Below are positions 5,639 through 7,296 of a DNA stretch of 7,296 bases, in pieces. Source of the DNA: Hyphomicrobiales bacterium (GTDB lineage: Bacteria; Pseudomonadota; Alphaproteobacteria; Micropepsales; Micropepsaceae); NCBI GenBank assembly GCA_017849395.1, contig JAFIHO010000423.1, forward strand, positions 1 through 7,296, given 5' to 3'. A model generated the notes under the pieces. The model had not been told where the DNA came from, made no database searches, and was given only the letters and a program-made list of their open reading frames with translations. Each line of letters begins with the position of its first letter. Position 1 is the stretch's first letter. Both the position numbers and the translations under genes were made by a program.

Positions 5639-7296
5639 ATGGCCAGTTTCGTCCATCTGCGCGTCAAGAGCGCCTATTCCCTGCTGGAGGGCGCGGTCCG
5701 GCCCAAGGAACTGGCCAAGCTGGCGACGGAGAGCGGGATGCCGGCGGCGGCGGTCACCGATACCAACAATCTGTTCGGCGTGTTCGATATCGCTGACACG
5801 CTGGCCAAGGCCGGGGTGCAGCCCATCACCGGGGTGCTGCTCTCGGTGGAGGCCGCGGCGGGGCATCATGCATCCGGCGGACATGGCTCGGGCAGCCGCA
5901 AGAAGCCGCCGCATATCGCGCTGCTGGTGCAGAACGAGGCGGGATATCTGAACCTCACCAAGCTGCTCAGCGCCGCCTATCTGGATGTGGAGGCAGGCGA
6001 CTGGCCGCATGTGAAAATGGCGCGGCTGGCGGATCATGCCGAAGGCCTGATCGCGCTGACGGGCGGGCCTGGCGGCGTGATCAATGGGCTGCTGCTGGAA
6101 GGCCAGCGCGCGGCGGCGGAAACGGTGCTGGATGCGCTGGCGGCGGCGTTTCCGGACCGGCTCTATGTGGAAATCCAGCGGCACGGCTTGCCGGAGGAGC
6201 GCGCCACCGAAGAGGCGCTGCTGGACATGGCTTATGCCAGGGACCTGCCGCTGGTGGCGACCAACGATGTGCATTTCGGCAAGGCCGAGATGTATGAGGC
6301 GCATGACGCGCTGTTGTGCATCGCCGATGGCAGTTTCGTATCGCAGGACGACCGGCGGCGGCTGACCCGCGAGCATCGCTTCAAGAGCCCGGCCGAGATG
6401 GCGGCGCAGTTCGCCGACCTGCCCGAGGCGATCGAGAACACGATGGAGATCGCGCGCCGCTGTGCCTTCCGGCCGCGCAAGCGCAAGCCGATCCTGCCGG
6501 TGTTCGCGCCGGAATCCGGTTGCTCGCCCGAGGAGGAATTGCGGGCGCAGGCGGAGGCGGGGCTGGACCGGCGGCTGAAAGCCAACACGCTGTTCGCGGA
6601 ACGCAAGGTCTATGACGAGCGGCTGGCGTATGAATTGTCGATCATCAACCGCATGGGATTTCCCGGCTACTTCCTGATCGTGTCCGACTTCATGAAGTGG
6701 ACGCGCGGGCAGGGCATTCCGGTGGGCGTGCGCGGTTCGGGCGCCTAGTCGCTGGTGGCCTGGGCGCTGGACATCACCAATCTCGATCCGCTGCGCTTTG
6801 AACTGTTCTTCGAGCGGTTCCTGAATCCGGAACGTGTCTCGATGCCGGACTTCGATATCGATTTCTGCCAGGAGCGGCGCGACGAGGTGGTGCGCTATGT
6901 GCGCGACAAGTATGGCGCGGACCGGGTGGCGCAGATCATGGCGCTGGGTTCGTTGCAGGCGCGCGCGGCGGTGCGCGATGCGGGGCGGGTGCTTCAGATG
7001 CCGCTGGGGCTGGTGGACCGCATCGCCAAGCTGATTCCCAATCCGCCGGGCAAGCCGGTGTCGCTGAAGGACGCCATCGCCAGCGAGCCGCGCCTGGAAG
7101 CCATCGCCGAGGCAGAACCCATTGCGCGGCGGCTGTTCGACATCACCGGCAAGATCGAGGGTCTGTACCGACATGCTTCGACCCATCCGGCGGGCGTGGT
7201 GATCGGCGACCGGCCGCTGGACGAATTGCTGCCGCTTTATCGCGATCCGCGCTCCGACATGCCGGTGACGCAGTTCGACTATGAGGATGCGGAAAA
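5639..7296 (+). pseudogene. dnaE: DNA polymerase III alpha subunit DnaE, interrupted by in-frame TAG; 3' end beyond window
   Basis: Catalytic subunit of the replicative polymerase; the family is about 1,150-1,180 aa, of which 552 codons are visible. The N-terminal PHP domain starts MASFVHLRVKSAYSLLEGA and includes AAVTDTNNLFG and VATNDVHFG. The polymerase core begins with AYELSIINRMGFPGYFLIVSD, then the Gly-Ser nucleotide-binding motif, which reads PVGVRGSGA-stop-SLVAWAL where the family has PVGPGRGSGAGSLVAYAL. The stop is codon 370. Beyond it the same frame is intact to the window end: FERFLNPERVSMPDFDIDF with the catalytic Asp codons at 6848 and 6854/6860, then RHASTHPAGVVIGDR and PVTQFD. 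A product ending at residue 369 would lack the catalytic aspartates and be inactive. The start ATG at 5639 fits the family N-terminus; the Shine-Dalgarno is weak. Position next to lolCD suggests the essential DnaE1, not the mutasome DnaE2. Whether it is truly a pseudogene is open: sequence error or readthrough are alternatives. Confidence 0.9.
6728..6748 (+). other. Double lesion in the DnaE GxGRGSGAGS motif
   Basis: Codon 6728-6730 is GTG (Val) where the family has Pro-Gly, so the motif is one residue short. Codon 6746-6748 is TAG where the family has Gly. Frame is kept on both sides. A Gly codon (GGN) needs at least two base changes to become TAG, so neither lesion is a single simple substitution. 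Confidence 0.85.

Noticed and set aside
5570..7186. A 538-codon minus-strand frame opposite dnaE
   Set aside because: Its Arg/His/Gln-rich composition and complete overlap with the clear DnaE frame mark it as a shadow; the dnaE frame has family motifs on both sides of the stop.
5639..7296. DnaE2/ImuC mutasome polymerase as the identity, given the nearby LexA box
   Set aside because: There is no imuA-imuB neighbour; adjacency to lolCD and the residue pattern fit the replicative DnaE1.

Overview
The window is a compact, GC-rich piece of a chromosome, almost certainly from an alphaproteobacterium. The grounds are the gene content around lolC-lolD-dnaE, the alphaproteobacterial form of the DnaE sequence, and a perfect GTTC-N7-GTTC LexA box, which is the form used in that class. 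No mobile element, tRNA, rRNA or CRISPR array is visible.

Left half, minus strand: a 3'-truncated proline--tRNA ligase of the archaeal/eukaryal-like type (1-1373) lies 43 bp downstream of a Bcr/CflA-type drug efflux transporter (1417-2658). The transporter diverges, across only 49 bp, from a plus-strand pair: lolC (2708-4006) and lolD (3999-4670, overlapping lolC by 8 bp). These encode the inner-membrane ABC machine that releases lipoproteins to LolA. A minus-strand class I SAM methyltransferase (4685-5326) converges on lolD.

Right half: the 312-bp gap 5327-5638 is the regulatory centre of the window. It has an AT-rich promoter-like stretch, a perfect alphaproteobacterial LexA box (5425-5439) overlapping a 13-bp palindrome, a strong Shine-Dalgarno, and a 31-codon ORF (5467-5562). 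The ORF encodes one hydrophobic helix and strongly resembles, in size, topology, control and location, the SOS-induced division inhibitor SidA of Caulobacter. A GC-rich hairpin follows, then dnaE, the replicative DNA polymerase III alpha subunit, which runs off the right edge.

The main anomaly is in dnaE. An in-frame TAG (6746-6748) replaces the second conserved Gly of the GxGRGSGAGS active-site motif, with a one-residue shortening of the same motif six codons upstream (Pro-Gly replaced by Val). The same frame continues intact, including the catalytic PDFDIDF, to the end of the window. For an essential gene this means sequence error, a decayed copy, or readthrough.

The proS, lolC, lolD and dnaE neighbourhood is familiar from other alphaproteobacteria. 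Here it is rearranged: proS is on the opposite strand, and a transporter and a methyltransferase have been inserted. The methyltransferase cuts dnaE off from lolCD transcription, so dnaE must depend on promoters in the 5327-5638 region, where the only clear promoter-like stretch carries the LexA box.
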